Positions 11,691 through 22,920 of a DNA stretch of 64,000 nucleotides are shown one piece after another. The notes under the pieces are model-generated. The model saw only the letters and a list, made by a program, of their open reading frames with translations. It did not search any database and had not been told where the DNA came from. The DNA comes from Lineus longissimus (lineage: Eukaryota > Nemertea > Pilidiophora > Heteronemertea > Lineidae). The first letter of the stretch is position 1. Each line of letters opens with the position of its first letter. The stretch lies in contig NC_088309.1 in the NCBI RefSeq assembly GCF_910592395.1, forward strand, positions 15,628,599 through 15,692,598, in the 5' to 3' direction. The position numbers and the translations under genes were made by a program.

Positions 11691-12543
11691 GGTGATTTCA
11701 AAGTTGGTTTTGGTTTTAGTGTTGGGTGTTAGTGTCAGTTTTATTCCTAATTTCTACCCCTAAAAACCTATGTCTGGATAAGACCAATTCGAGGTTTTAG
11801 TTTAACACCAACACCTGGTTCTATCTAAACACCTAAAACCTGGGCTGAAACTAAGAAGATGTTTTATTCTGTAGGTAAAACTAACACCAAGATGGACAGA
11901 GATAAAACCTTGGAAAAACCAAACATGCATGTTGTTGTCGTTGTTACTGTTGTTTCACTATTGTAACCGCTTCCATTGCTGGTCGTCGAACGAAATTTGG
12001 TCGTCTTCTTTCACGTCCATCATCATTCCCATCAGCGTTCAAAATACCAGCAACTACTCCTTGAAATGGTACGAACAACATGATTTTTTTCCCTTCTTAA
12101 CACCAACACCAACTTTGAAATCCACTCGGTGTTAATGCCTAAGGTGTTAGTTTTATTGGTAATACAAAATGCACTACAAAACTTCCAAATATAACACCGA
12201 GCTGGGATTAAGATCAGACCTTGGTGTTCCAATTGGTTTCAGTGTGAAACCAAAACCTATTTTGAAATAGGATAATGCTAAATCTGTGTGTCAAAACTAA
12301 CACCAGAACTGATTTCATTTCTGGTGTTTTGGAGAGTTTTAGTTTAAGTCCCGGTGTTAGTTTTTGACACTAAAACCATCCCTTAGTTTTAAGCTAAAAC
12401 CGGACATAATGCTAAAACCAACAAACACCGACTTTGAAATAGGATGAAACTAAAACCCACTTCATTTCAATGCTGGTTTAATCAAGGTTTTAGTGTCCCA
12501 TTTAGTTTTAAAACTAAATCTAAAAACTGACTTTGAAATCACC
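11691..12543. mobile_element. ~850-bp element with GGTGATTTCAAAG termini
   Basis: The left end starts GGTGATTTCAAAGT and the right end is its inverse (ACTTTGAAATCACC). The interior is built from ACACCAACACC, CTAAAACC and TTTTAGTGT motifs in both orientations. The flanks read CAATA (left) and CAATG (right), a possible 4-5 bp target duplication. Non-coding. Confidence 0.6.
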
Positions 12544-12855
12544 CAATGTACATGGCTTGTATCTCAAAGCACAGCTGCTCGCAATACTACAATGTATCTT
12601 TCCGTCGGTCGTCGCATCACGACGCTCTCCAAAGCGCGGTCTGTGGAAATACAATGAAATGCGTCTCTGCGTAGTGGAGAGTAGTTTAACATCATGAGCC
12701 GAGCCCAGCTTCGAGTTGCGGAGCGTACTTCGGAGCGTAGCTTGGCAACGTTTTGTAGCGTCATTGATTGCGCTGCAGTGAGAAAGTGGTGAACCTCGGA
12801 ACTACGGTCTGTGCAAATGCAACTGATCCTTTGCCCGCTGTGATTGTATCCTTAA

Positions 12856-13212
12856 AGGGGATGTTCGGCTAAGGGACCTGATTACCAAAATTTTTTTAGG
12901 GTATTTATAGTAGGAATTAAAAGATGAAATTTGCATGGATGGTACAAAAGACCGAACTCTAGATGATGAAAAAAGAAAATCTCGGCATATCTGTAATTAA
13001 GGATGGAAAACAATGAGGTTTCTAAAAAGTGGCAAAAAAGGTAGAAAACAGTAAGAAATTAAAAATATTAATATGAATATCTTTAGAATTCATTATAATC
13101 TGTACCCTGACAAAAAATTATTTTGATCCGAGATTGCCTTCATGCAGAAAATCGAGAAAAATCAAGAAAAAACGTCATATTGCTGGGTGTGTGTATTGCA
13201 TGGAATAGCCAT
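12856..13212 (+). repeat. Left terminal inverted repeat (357 bp)
   Basis: Perfect inverse of 22921-23277 as far as a base-by-base reading shows. Starts AGGGGATGTTCGGCTAAGG directly after TTAA. Confidence 0.95.
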
Positions 13213-14500
13213 ATTGAACTTAACTAACAATAGAAAACCACAACACCGTGAGGCATTATTTGCCAGACATGAATCTATTTCAATAAGCTTTATAAATGCT
13301 GTAATTGAGTAGTTCAATTGTTAAGTGACTGTCAACTTTACCAACTGGAAGAAGTTAACCCATTCTGTCCCAGCAAGATAATAATATTAGACATTTGTTA
13401 AAATCATTTGATTTTTACGATCTACATGTAATTTGTAATTGAAGTACAGAGAAATTCCTTAATAAATGGTGATATTTTGATCCTGCTCCCAATCTTTATC
13501 TTCTTTGTAATGAAATAACATACTATAATATAACATGTTAATCTCACCTTTCTTTGCCCCAACAATGAATAATTGGGCATTTTAAACCCATTCTAACCAT
13601 GAGTATGTTTTTGTGTTAAAAGAATGCCTTTTTTTGTCCCATATACAAGGGGTCATAAATATGATGGCCTTGGCCGCTGTGGAAATATTTCTTAAAGCTT
13701 ATAAAGAAGTTGAAATCGTATTTAACCCTGTGACCGCCATACACGATATACTATTTTCCTTTAAAATATTTCCTATGATTTTCCATGAGAATCGGTTGGA
13801 TGTAAAATATATATCAATATTTTTTTAGGAAATATTTTGAACAATCAAGTAATGTATCGTGTATGGTGGGGTCATAATTTTTTTTAGTATTGTTAACCCT
13901 TTACAAATCAGATACCGGGTACCTATAAAGCATTGTAGTCGATGATCGCCGGCCCGAAAGGTCAATTTGACATAAAAATGTAGCCCCAGCTTAAACGGTC
14001 AAATTAATTATTTCGCATAGCATTTTTTGAACGAAATGAATAGGACAGAACCTATTTGTGGAGTTTTTTTTCCTTTACGATAAAAATTGAACAATGTTTC
14101 CTGACAGACACGTTGCCAGTTTTTCCTATCCAATTCCTATACGATGAAAATGTACCGTGTGTGGCAGGCATTAGGCATGATTTTTTAGGTAGAAGACTGT
14201 GTTTAAGGATGAGGTCTGTCCTCAACTGTTCTAAGACCTAACAGAATAAATGCTGTTTCCGGTTACCCGACCCCCCCCTCCAAAAAGAAGTAAACGACCC
14301 AGGTTGAGGCAGACTTCTGTGAAATCTGAGTAGGCCTACCATACATCAATTTCTTCCATCTCCAAGTGTCCTTGACGCTCATCTTCTGTGCGACATGCAC
14401 ATGGTGGATCATATCTTATTCTGTTAGGCCTGATGAATAATATCCAATGCAACAGTTGAACACTTCAATTAAATGTGTTCTTAAGGCTGGGTTTTCATCC
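13213..14500. other. non-coding interior of the TTAA element, left part
   Basis: No ORF with family resemblance. AT-rich, with no clear internal repeats. Confidence 0.5.
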
Positions 14501-14509
14501 CGCATACAT

Positions 14510-14680
14510 ACAGCGACATGGTATACAGGGCCGGATTTACATACATCAACATGGGGCTTACATGCAACACAGTATACAGGGCCGGGTTTACATTCAGCGA
14601 CATGGTATACAGGGCTTGGTTTACATTCGGGGACACGGTATACGGGGCCGGGTGTACGTACATACAGCAACACAGTATTA
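14510..14680 (+). repeat. Minisatellite with GGTATACAGGGCCGG units
   Basis: Imperfect units of roughly 30-45 bp centred on GTATACAGGGCCGGGTTTACAT occur about five times. The overlapping open frames on both strands are a by-product of the repeat. Confidence 0.75.
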
Positions 14681-15326
14681 CAGACATGCTGGTGAACAGT
14701 GGATTCATGGTGATGGTCATGTGAAGTCATTGTTCAGTGGCTTGTCCGTAAACCGTGTAGCTCTATGTAAACCCGGCCAGTTGGGTCTTCAGAACCATGC
14801 AGACTGCGATCACAATAAAATCAGGAAATACTCTATCCGCAGACTTCAAAGGCCAGTTTCGCATTCATAAATTTTCGCATTCATAATTTCCTGGTTGCCC
14901 GTGTGGGGCCTCATATTTAGAGGGACATTAATTTGAAGTGCATTTTGTATTGGATCTAGATATACAATTGTAAAGATTTACTACCGGGATTTACATTGTG
15001 TCATAATTACAGTATTTCAATACAGAAAGCCATACATGCAGATGCATGTAAATAGTACATAGCTAGTTCATGTACTATGTACCCATGAACTCATCTGTCA
15101 TGAGATTGTAAAAAAATGCCAGAATTCAAAATAAATTATTAAAGTCTGCGGATACAATATGTAAACCTAACAATCATTTCGGAATTATTACTTGCCTTTT
15201 AATATGCAATATTTTCTTGAAATCTACAGAAGCATTTATGTTCATTGATAAAGTCACAGTGGGAACATTTGCTGTTGTAAAGATTGCAGCCAATACCAGT
15301 GCTTATCCCCCCCCCCCCCCATCAGG

Positions 15327-15846
15327 GACCATTTGAAAAGTATTTTGAAACTAAAAAGACTTAAGTCAGTTAGTCAGGGGATGGTGTTTTTAATGTTTGA
15401 CATCGCCACTTAGTATTTTTTATTACTTTTGGCTTCACTTGTTTTGAACTTGAAAATCATAAAAGAAACACAACCCAAATCTTCCAAACACTGGCGACGA
15501 ATTCATAAACTGTGTGCAACAGGTAGTGGTATTAAATCTGAGCAATGGCTGTATAAGAGTAGACTACATGGGCATTTATCTTTGGCTTCATCCAAACGAT
15601 GTTGGGAAAAATCAGGCTTGGACCCCAAGGGAAGACATTAGTTTCACAGATACATACCGTAGTCCTTATTCACGAAAGAAAAAGTAAGTTTTTTAATAGC
15701 GATTCACCTTGTATGACCCATGGATAGTTGGTTGACATGGTTGATATTATGTTTTTTAAATAGTGTTTGAGGGAGGGAGGGGGTCAGACCAAACACTAAG
15801 TAACTTAATAGTCATTTTGGCTTCAAAATACTTTTGAGATGGTCCG
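15327..15846. mobile_element. Putative ~520-bp MITE nested in the TTAA element
   Basis: Inverted ends of about 45 bp: GGACCATTTGAAAAGTATTT at the left against its imperfect inverse near 15823-15846. The interior is non-coding. No target duplication is clear. Confidence 0.5.
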
Positions 15847-16029
15847 TAAGCTCAACTTCTTACCACGCACTCAGATTCATTTCTGATAGTTAATTTGGTG
15901 GTGGATTGAATACAGTTTGTGCATCATTTCCATACAATCTAAAACACAGTGCTATAGAATTACTTAAATACACCTTACCTCAGTTTTCATGAGTGTAGCT
16001 CCTATCCTGGGGAACGAAATCGTTGAACT

Positions 16030-16850
16030 ACCCACTAACACAGAGTATTATCCATTTAAATATTCCTCAGGTTTGTTCTAAAGCTAACACAGAACATTAT
16101 CTATTTGATATTCCCAAAGGTTGTTGTCAAGGTAACAGAGTATTATCCATTTGATATATCCCAACTAGTTGTTGTCAAGGTAACAGAGTATTATCCATTT
16201 GATATATCCCAACTAGTTGTTGTCAAGGTAACAGAGTATTATCCATTTGAAAATCCCAAAGGTTGTTGTCAAGGTACATAGGATTATCCATTCCATATTC
16301 CAACTAGTTGTTGTCAAAGTAACAGAGGATTATCCATTTGATATTTTAACTAGTTGTTGTCAAGGACACAGAGCATTATCCATTTGATATATCCCAACTA
16401 GGTGCGTTGTCAAGGTAACAGAGCATTATACATTCCGTATTCTAACTATTTGTTGGGAAGGTAACAGAGGATTATCCATTCGATATTCCAACTAGTTGTT
16501 TTCAAGGCAACAGAGCATTATCCATTTGATATTCCAACTAGTCATTGTCAAGGTAACAGTGCATTATCCATTCCATATTCAAACTAGTTGTTGTCCAGGC
16601 AACAGAGCATTATCCATTTGATATTTCAACTAGTTGTTGTCAAGCTAAAAGAGGATTATCCATTCAATATTCCAACTGGTTGTTGTCAAGGTAACAGAGG
16701 ATTATCCATTCTATATTCCAACTAGCTGTTGTCAAGGTAACAGAGGATTATCCATTCAATATTCCAACTAGTCGTTGTAAAGGTAACAGAGCATTATCCA
16801 TTTGATATTCCAACTAGTTGTTGGGAGGGTAACACATATTATCTAGTAGC
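16030..16850 (+). repeat. Minisatellite, ~17 units of 46-48 bp
   Basis: The unit contains TTGTTGTCAAGGTAACAGAG followed by ATTATCCATTTGATATTCCAACTAG. Units differ by point changes and 1-3 bp indels and form a contiguous head-to-tail array with no unique spacers. Confidence 0.9.
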
Positions 16851-16953
16851 ATGTTCTAACTGTGTTGGCAACACAACACAGCTGTTTCTATCCTTAGCCA
16901 AGTCACTTCACCTCGTCATCTGCTCCCCCATTTGATAAGCTCAATGACCAAGT

Positions 16954-17290
16954 GAACAATATTAGTACTGTCCTTCAAATGTCTCTCTTCAACTCTTTCT
17001 CTTCTCGGGTAATCTCGTCAACTGGATGATACCAGCAATTGCCATTTCACGACAAACTCTTTCCCGCTGGCCGCTCGATGACTCAAGTGAACAATACATA
17101 TTACGATTGTCCTTCAACTCTTTTTCTTCTCCGGTAATCTCGTCAACTTGTTGATACCAGCAATCGCCATTTCACGACTAACTCGTTCATGACACAGGTG
17201 AACAATACATATTACGATTGTCCTTCAACTCTTTCCCTTCTCGGGTAATCTCGTCAACTGGTTGATACCGGCGTTTGCCATTTCATGACA
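16954..17290 (+). repeat. Three ~110-135-bp tandem units
   Basis: Blocks with GAACAATACATATTACGATT, TCGGGTAATCTCGTCAACTG and GCCATTTCACGAC recur three times just beyond the 3' end of the transposase-USP gene. Confidence 0.75.
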
Positions 17291-17458
17291 TCCATGCTTT
17301 AACTGTTTCTCTTCACGGGGAAGTCACTTCATCTCTGAGCATTTACGTATTTACAAAATGTTAGCCTATTGTCCTGAGACCAGAGTTGTTCTAGGCTAAA
17401 TTGTTTGAAACATTTCAAAGTATGTACAAATTTAAGCTTGGTTCTAATGCTGCCTATT

Positions 17459-19723
17459 CTAGCGAAAGAATATCGCATTTATTGTAAGTAGATTGCCCTG
17501 GGTCTCCCAGGGTGAAACTTTAACTGGCCGCTGGCTATCATCTAGCTTCCACCAATCCTGTCTCGTGTCTTTTAGGAAACATAACCAGTGACCGATGTCA
17601 CAGGACTTTCCTGAATGGCATAGCACTGCCATTGCTGTTTGGTTAGTGAAAACTTCTGAAGTTGGAGCAGAGATACTAGTAGTACACTTTGTGTTGGATA
17701 ACAGATCGAGGCGTCTGTTTAGTTCTATAATTGACACCTGTCCTTGCCTGCATACTTGTAATCCGATGCCACTTTGAGCGCATAATCTATTTCTAACTGG
17801 TGTCTCACATATCAGTGGAACTGGTGCTGCCTCTTCAAAATAATGTTCATACATATGTTGCAGCGAAGCACGATTTCCTTGTGGAACATTAAGTCGGATG
17901 CTGAAATTATCTGCACCGACCATTTTCTGTGACACATGCCCGGAAGGACACACCAGTTCTGCAGGCCAAGAGGTGAGGAAACCCTCGTTTATGTGCAGTT
18001 TCTGCAGAAGTTCCATTAGAAATTCTCCGGCGTCATTATACAGTGGGATTCTGAATCCTGCTCCTTGCATTGTTGCATTGACTGCACGGATTAGAGGAAT
18101 GAGCGAGAACTCCTCACCCCCAATTCTCTGGCAGGTGTTCATAAAAATATTATCAAGTGCACTTGTTCCTCGAATGTTGTCATGTAAGCCCACATGCTTT
18201 AAACATTGACTAACAGCAATGCTGTAGCATATGTTACCGTCATTTGTTAGGCCAAGAAATCCAGAAGTAGATGCAGCTGAGGAAGTACCAGGTGACACTG
18301 TTGGTATCCTGGTTGTGATTGGTGGTGATTGGGTCTGTGCACTGCAAGATCGACTGGCTGAGGAAGTACCAGGTGACACTGTTGGTATCCTGGTTGTGAT
18401 TGGTGGTGATTGGGTCTGTGCACTGCAAGATCGACTGGCTGAGGAAGTACCAGGTGACACTGTTGGTATCCTGGTTGTGATTGGTGGTGATTGGGTCTGT
18501 GCACTGCAAGATCGACTGTCTGCTACTGAAGTGCTCGCCCCAAGTTGCACTGTGGACTGATGTTGACTATTTGCAGAATTTACGCTCACTTGTCTACAAA
18601 TCTGTGGCCCAGCATAACTTGGCTGTAGTGAGAGAGGCAACTTCGGATCACTCATGTGACATAGTCTGATCACTGGCCTGTGTGGTAGATTTCCACATAT
18701 TATGATCAGTAAGGCTAGTACATGGGCGTCAGATACAAGGATGCGTGATCCTAGATCGCTTCCAGCTGCCGAGCTGCAATTCCAGCCCACAAGTTTCATT
18801 AGAGGTCCTGTGAAACCCAGGTAATTGTTTGGAACATCAGCGAAGACCAACAGTGGGCGTTTGAGATTTGTAGTGTTACGGTTTGATCGATTTGCTGATG
18901 GCATCTTTGCTGTAATGATTTTAATTCCACCAGAGACTGGCCATTGGAAATAGCGCTGTTCATCCCATCCCTGGGGTTCATTTGCCAGTGTTCTGTAGTA
19001 AACAACAGTTGTAGAAGGAGGCTCGCGCATTGCATCCCAGAGGTCACTGATGTCTTCAAAACTGTCAAGAATCGGAGGGATGTCTAGCTCCAGCTGCCGC
19101 AGGTGTGTGATATAGGACAGAGCTCTTTTGAACAGGAATGGACCCAATGGCAATTCATAAAAGCTATCCCGTTCCTGCGCATCGACTGTGGGGAGATTCA
19201 GCTGATTTCTGAGAGTCCCAGTTCCACTCATTGTTATCGTACTCCAGCCGCTGGAAGCAGCATTTGACCTCGGAATGTCAGTGATATTTACTGGCCACTG
19301 AATGTCAAGATCGTGCAAGAAACTTGTTTGATTCAGCCGAAGTTTCACCAATTGCGCTAGTCGTATCTGTTCCTGGTTGCTGACGAATTTCAAGCTGAAT
19401 TTCCTATGGAATTGGTTGTACACGTTCACACTGGCTAGCCATATTAAAGACAAGCGAGGGCTGTTCGCATAAGCCAAGGGAATGTGATACTTCTGGCAAA
19501 ATGATTCTCCAAGGGGTAGCAGAAACTGATATGGCACTGTGGTAAAGATCTTCTCCTGCCTCATGGCCCCATGAAATTGCTCAACACCTGCACGCAGCTT
19601 TCCAACAATGGCTCGACTATTCTTTGTCAGAATGGGATCCCCAGGACAGTCCACGAATTGAATGTTATTATTTCGTACTTGCAGGATTTGTTCATCTCCA
19701 TCACTGGGCCATATTACAAAGCA
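17459..19723 (-). CDS. Transposase C-terminus fused to ubiquitin-specific protease (USP/C19) domain
   Basis: This 754-codon open frame continues the transposase frame after a TGA at 19724-19726. Near its start KLRAGVEQFHG supplies the likely third catalytic residue (E) of the DDE domain. A ~330-residue region without a recognised fold follows, then three copies of a 27-residue Ser/Thr/Pro-rich repeat. The last 250 residues match a USP: Cys box GLTNDGNICYS (Cys codon 18227-18229), a DAGEFLMELLQKLH block, a C-x-SGH segment, and the His box IGHWLCFLKD (His codon 17588-17590) with a following W-KLDD. All expected USP catalytic positions are present, so an active deubiquitinase is plausible. It ends at a stop next to non-coding repeats inside the element, so this is not a flanking host gene. 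Confidence 0.8.
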   Translation of the reverse strand, partial: CFVIWPSDGDEQILQVRNNNIQFVDCPGDPILTKNSRAIVGKLRAGVEQFHGAMRQEKIFTTVPYQFLLPLGESFCQKYHIPLAYANSPRLSLIWLASVNVYNQFHRKFSLKFVSNQEQIRLAQLVKLRLNQTSFLHDLDIQWPVNITDIPRSNAASSGWSTITMSGTGTLRNQLNLPTVDAQERDSFYELPLGPFLFKRALSYITHLRQLELDIPPILDSFEDISDLWDAMREPPSTTVVYYRTLANEPQGWDEQRYFQWPVSGGIKIITAKMPSANRSNRNTTNLKRPLLVFADVPNNYLGFTGPLMKLVGWNCSSAAGSDLGSRILVSDAHVLALLIIICGNLPHRPVIRLCHMSDPKLPLSLQPSYAGPQICRQVSVNSANSQHQSTVQLGASTSVADSRSCSAQTQSPPITTRIPTVSPGTSSASRSCSAQTQSPPITTRIPTVSPGTSSASRSCSAQTQSPPITTRIPTVSPGTSSAASTSGFLGLTNDGNICYSIAVSQCLKHVGLHDNIRGTSALDNIFMNTCQRIGGEEFSLIPLIRAVNATMQGAGFRIPLYNDAGEFLMELLQKLHINEGFLTSWPAELVCPSGHVSQKMVGADNFSIRLNVPQGNRASLQHMYEHYFEEAAPVPLICETPVRNRLCAQSGIGLQVCRQGQVSIIELNRRLDLLSNTKCTTSISAPTSEVFTNQTAMAVLCHSGKSCDIGHWLCFLKDTRQDWWKLDDSQRPVKVSPWETQGNLLTINAIFFR
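18280..18522 (-). repeat. Three 81-bp tandem copies inside the USP-fusion ORF
   Basis: Near-identical 81-bp units start at 18280, 18361 and 18442 and encode 27 residues each (starting RSCSAQTQSPPITT). They form a Ser/Thr/Pro-rich linker before the USP domain. Because 81 is a multiple of 3, the frame is kept. Confidence 0.95.
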
Positions 19724-20793
19724 TCAATTTGTCTTACACCACTCTTGGAAGTTCTGAATGTTGTTCAGGTTGACATTATGAGGAACGAAGATGTACCCTT
19801 TATCTACAGCAAGGACAACAAAGTAACGATCTGTGCCTTTCAAGAGGGACGTCATCCCATGATCCCCTGTATTCTGGTGTGACTCACGGGCAATTTCGAG
19901 GCCTGCCAATTGGCTGTCACCACATCTTGGAGTTGCTGCTGCAGCTATTGGCGTTGTCAACAAAACATGCCCTGTTGTGCTGACTAATGAGGTAAATGTG
20001 ACACAATGACCACCCTTCTTTGGGTAATAAGAAGCTTTCTGATTATCGTAATCCATGGAATTTGGCACCCGCACCTTCTTGGAATCAAGGGAAATTCCTA
20101 CTGGGCTACGGTGTCGTCCTGTTGGGTCATCCATATACGATAGCAACTCCCTGTGGTATGGCGACTCTGCTTGTTGAACACTTTGAAAAAACTTATCTTT
20201 TTCGGTTGTTGTGGTTGATGGAGACCAGAAGAGATTTGGTATATGACTATTTTGGAAAAGATGATAGGTCAATTGTGACCAGAAGATGTCGTGCGCAGTT
20301 GATGCAGCGACTTGGAAGGTGGCCGAAATGTCAATGAAGTCAACGTTTGACCTCATTCTATACCTATACAGCAACACACGTGCAGAAATATCTAATCCCG
20401 AGTCTCTGTGAACGGTATCTCTCTGTAGCCATACAAGATTCCAGAAATCTCTGACCCTTAGTCCTGAACAGTTCTGAAGTTGGCCTTCCTGCAACATCCA
20501 TGGATGACGGAACGGTTTTTACTTTCCCGTCTTTCTTTTGGCCACTGATGCCTCTCATACACTTCATCATAATGACTATCAGTTTGTTTATATGTATATC
20601 CACTCTGTCCATTTTGTCCTGCACTGCTCTGAACATTCGATTCAGAACACCCCTGAATATCATCTTCTTCATCTGAAAAATCCAGATAACCGTATTCCTC
20701 ATCGCTTGAGTCTCCATGTGAACTTGTACTATCCTCAGCTGAAATATCCTGGCTATGCTGTGATGCTCCAAGATGTCCGGGTTGTGAGTGTGG
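19724..20793 (-). CDS. DDE transposase with acidic N-terminal segment (one frameshift, ends at TGA)
   Basis: An exon begins at 20793 after an acceptor (AACAAGATACAG). It first encodes an acidic Ser-rich segment (DSSDEEYGYLDFSDEEDD), then changes frame near 20460-20530. From 20497 the frame reads a helix-turn-helix-like region and a DDE core: GISLDSKKVR (D138), QKASYYPKK, CGDSQ (D194) and LAVDKGYIF (D232), the order expected of DDE_Tnp_4-like enzymes. A TGA at 19724-19726 interrupts the frame before the catalytic Glu, which lies 74 codons after D232 in the same frame. The TGA could be a CpG-type CGA-to-TGA change. The reason for the frameshift is unknown: mutation, assembly error or an unusual intron. 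Confidence 0.75.
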
Positions 20794-21103
20794 CTGTATC
20801 TTGTTTAAAATAGAAAGAAGCATACTACAGGGTGGGTAAATAAAAGGTTAATACATCCAGGATAATTATTTTTGGCTAAATAATTGTATAATGAGTTATT
20901 GTCTTCAAACAATATCAGTTCGGCAAAAGTGAATATTCAACAGCGCTGTCAAATATGACAACCCTTGGTCTCATAGTAATGGAAATGCTATAGACAGGGT
21001 TGTCATATTCAACAACTCTAGGGGTAAATATTTCCAATCATTATTGGGGGGACGTGTGAAGGATTAGTGATTTCTCTTTCTGTTCATGGTAGACAGTGCT
21101 GAA

Positions 21104-21261
21104 TTTACTAAAAATCTGCCCTGGGACATTTGCTCTTTCCCTTGCATTCCCGCCAAAATCAGATGTTTACCCTCCTTCAATACAAGAAATTGGCCAAGAA
21201 ATCGACCTTATTTCCAAACGCAGTGAAAGGTTCAAATGTCACAGGGCAGATTTTTAGTAAA
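21104..21261. repeat. Small foldback with 29-bp arms
   Basis: TTTACTAAAAATCTGCCCTG at 21104 pairs with its inverse ending at 21261. It lies in the intron between the zinc-finger exon and the transposase exon. Confidence 0.75.
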
Positions 21262-21637
21262 AATGGCCAATTAACGCTATTTGACCTCTGTGACCTTGTA
21301 AAGTAGGTCAAATGAAATAGAAATGGTATTTCTCATTCAAATTGCAAATCACTTCGTCTATATCCAAAAGCCAAAAGTACATTTTTCACAAAGCGCCACC
21401 TATCCGGCTGAGCATGTCAAAAATGACTGAAACCGCCAAAAGGCACAATGCAACATCATCCCAGGTGGTGAGAACCATGATGACGCGAACCTGGTCCTAT
21501 AGGCTATGGGTTTAAGTATCTACCCAGTAAACATCACACAATGTCGGAGTGAAGACTAGGATGAGTATTTGTAATAGATCATGCAGTAAAACTGCTGTGG
21601 CAAAGTAACCTAGTTTTCGCAAAACCTGCATACTCAC

Positions 21638-22120
21638 CGAGCTTTGCACAATTGTTACCATATTTCCACTAATACTAGACGAATATTGACATCCTCCTGG
21701 CGGTAGAGTCCATGGCGGACATATAGTATAATCAGTATTAGAGGAAATGTCATGAATTTTCAGGTATGCATTATAAGTTATGGTGCCATTGTTTTTGAGA
21801 ATTGTGTGCAACTCCTGATGGGGATTGATAGCTGCTAGCTCCTTTAGCTTCAGATAAGCTGTTGCATTTATTCTGCCGGGTATAAACACAAATGGCCACA
21901 CTCCTGGTACGGCAAGTTTGCCGGCCTGACAAATAATAAGTCGCTCACAAATTGAATTGGCTCCCAAAGCATCCTTAACACTATTTACGTTGCTTGGTCT
22001 TTCAAGAGTTTGAAAGGTAGCTGCATCCACTGCACTCACTCTAAATGGACACGAATGTGTCAACAAATGACTCCATCGGGTGAATACATGGGTACAGTGT
22101 TCACATTGGTTTTCAGGCAT
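21638..22120 (-). CDS. First coding exon of the TTAA-element protein (short zinc finger)
   Basis: ATG at 22118-22120 opens MPENQCEHCTHVFTRW. The segment has C-x2-C and H-x3-H pairs at shorter spacing than a classical C2H2 finger, so it may be a divergent zinc knuckle. The 161 codons end in phase 0 at a strong donor (CTCG then GTGAGT at 21632-21637). The acceptor at 20793 is also phase 0, so splicing joins this exon to the acidic segment and transposase. The open frame extends to 22198 upstream of this ATG, so an earlier start is possible. The rest of the exon has no recognised domain. Confidence 0.65.
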
Positions 22121-22920
22121 CTTTGAAGAACAACTGTGCACTACTGAAATACACAGGTAAAATTCCCCAACACTATTACAAGGACTATTACATAACAAGA
22201 AATGAACCCACTGCCTAAAAACGGCATTTAGTCATGGACAGCCAATGTCATTAGAGTGGAAAACAACTATAGAAATTGCTTATGAACCATGACCAACACA
22301 AAAGGGGTGGGTGGGGGGAGGTATTGTGATGACATCATGATCAAGTTGAGGGATTTATATAATTTGGTTTTGCCACTGGGCATCATGTTCAGAGTATGGC
22401 TTGATGATGTAATTACTTTGATCTTGTCACACACATAAAAATCACATTGTAGATGGCCTATTCTATACTCAATAATAAGACAATACCACTAAAAAAGCAA
22501 GAACACCAACATAAAAAAGAACCAAATATTGAGTACTGATAACTGATGTACATTTTGACATGTTTAAAAAAAACACAAGTTAATAATATAAGTACCAATT
22601 GCCTGCACATAAAGTCGATATGAATGGGAAACACCCTTGCCAATCCAATTCTTGCACAAACGCTATATGCATGTAGTTTTTCTTCGCTGAACATACAGTA
22701 TATACTCAAATTGGGGTGAATAAATTCTGACCAGCGCTGGAGACACACATGAGCAAAAAGGGTTAACCGCCTGGTCATCAAGAGGTTATGGAATGCATGC
22801 ATACAGAGCCAAATCAATCTTCAACCAAACTAGTCAATTAATGAAACAGACACAGGGCCACAGGACTGTGTTATCAAAGTTATTACTGGTTCATTTATTC
22901 TTTTGTGCTGGTCATTTTAA

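Noticed and set aside
14416-14870. Overlapping ORFs on both strands with GPVYHVAECKP-like repeats
   Set aside because: Repetitive frames on both strands come from the minisatellite; no start context or family match.
16030-16850. CRISPR-like array of ~47-bp repeats
   Set aside because: Units are head to tail with no unique spacers and the context is a eukaryotic transposon; it is a minisatellite.
18231-18560. Plus-strand 109-codon ORF with three repeats
   Set aside because: It is the antisense shadow of the Ser/Thr/Pro repeat in the transposase-USP gene.
19688-19723. 34-nt GT-AG segment near the TGA as a mini-intron
   Set aside because: Removing 34 nt shifts the frame away from the open USP frame, while leaving it in keeps the frame apart from one TGA; 34 nt is also below usual intron size.
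20495-20535. 34-nt GT-AG segment near the acidic/transposase frame change as an intron
   Set aside because: Excision leads into the wrong frame for the transposase.
22458-22817. 119-codon minus-strand ORF inside the TTAA element
   Set aside because: Hydrophobic AT-rich frame with no family features, upstream of the likely first coding exon.
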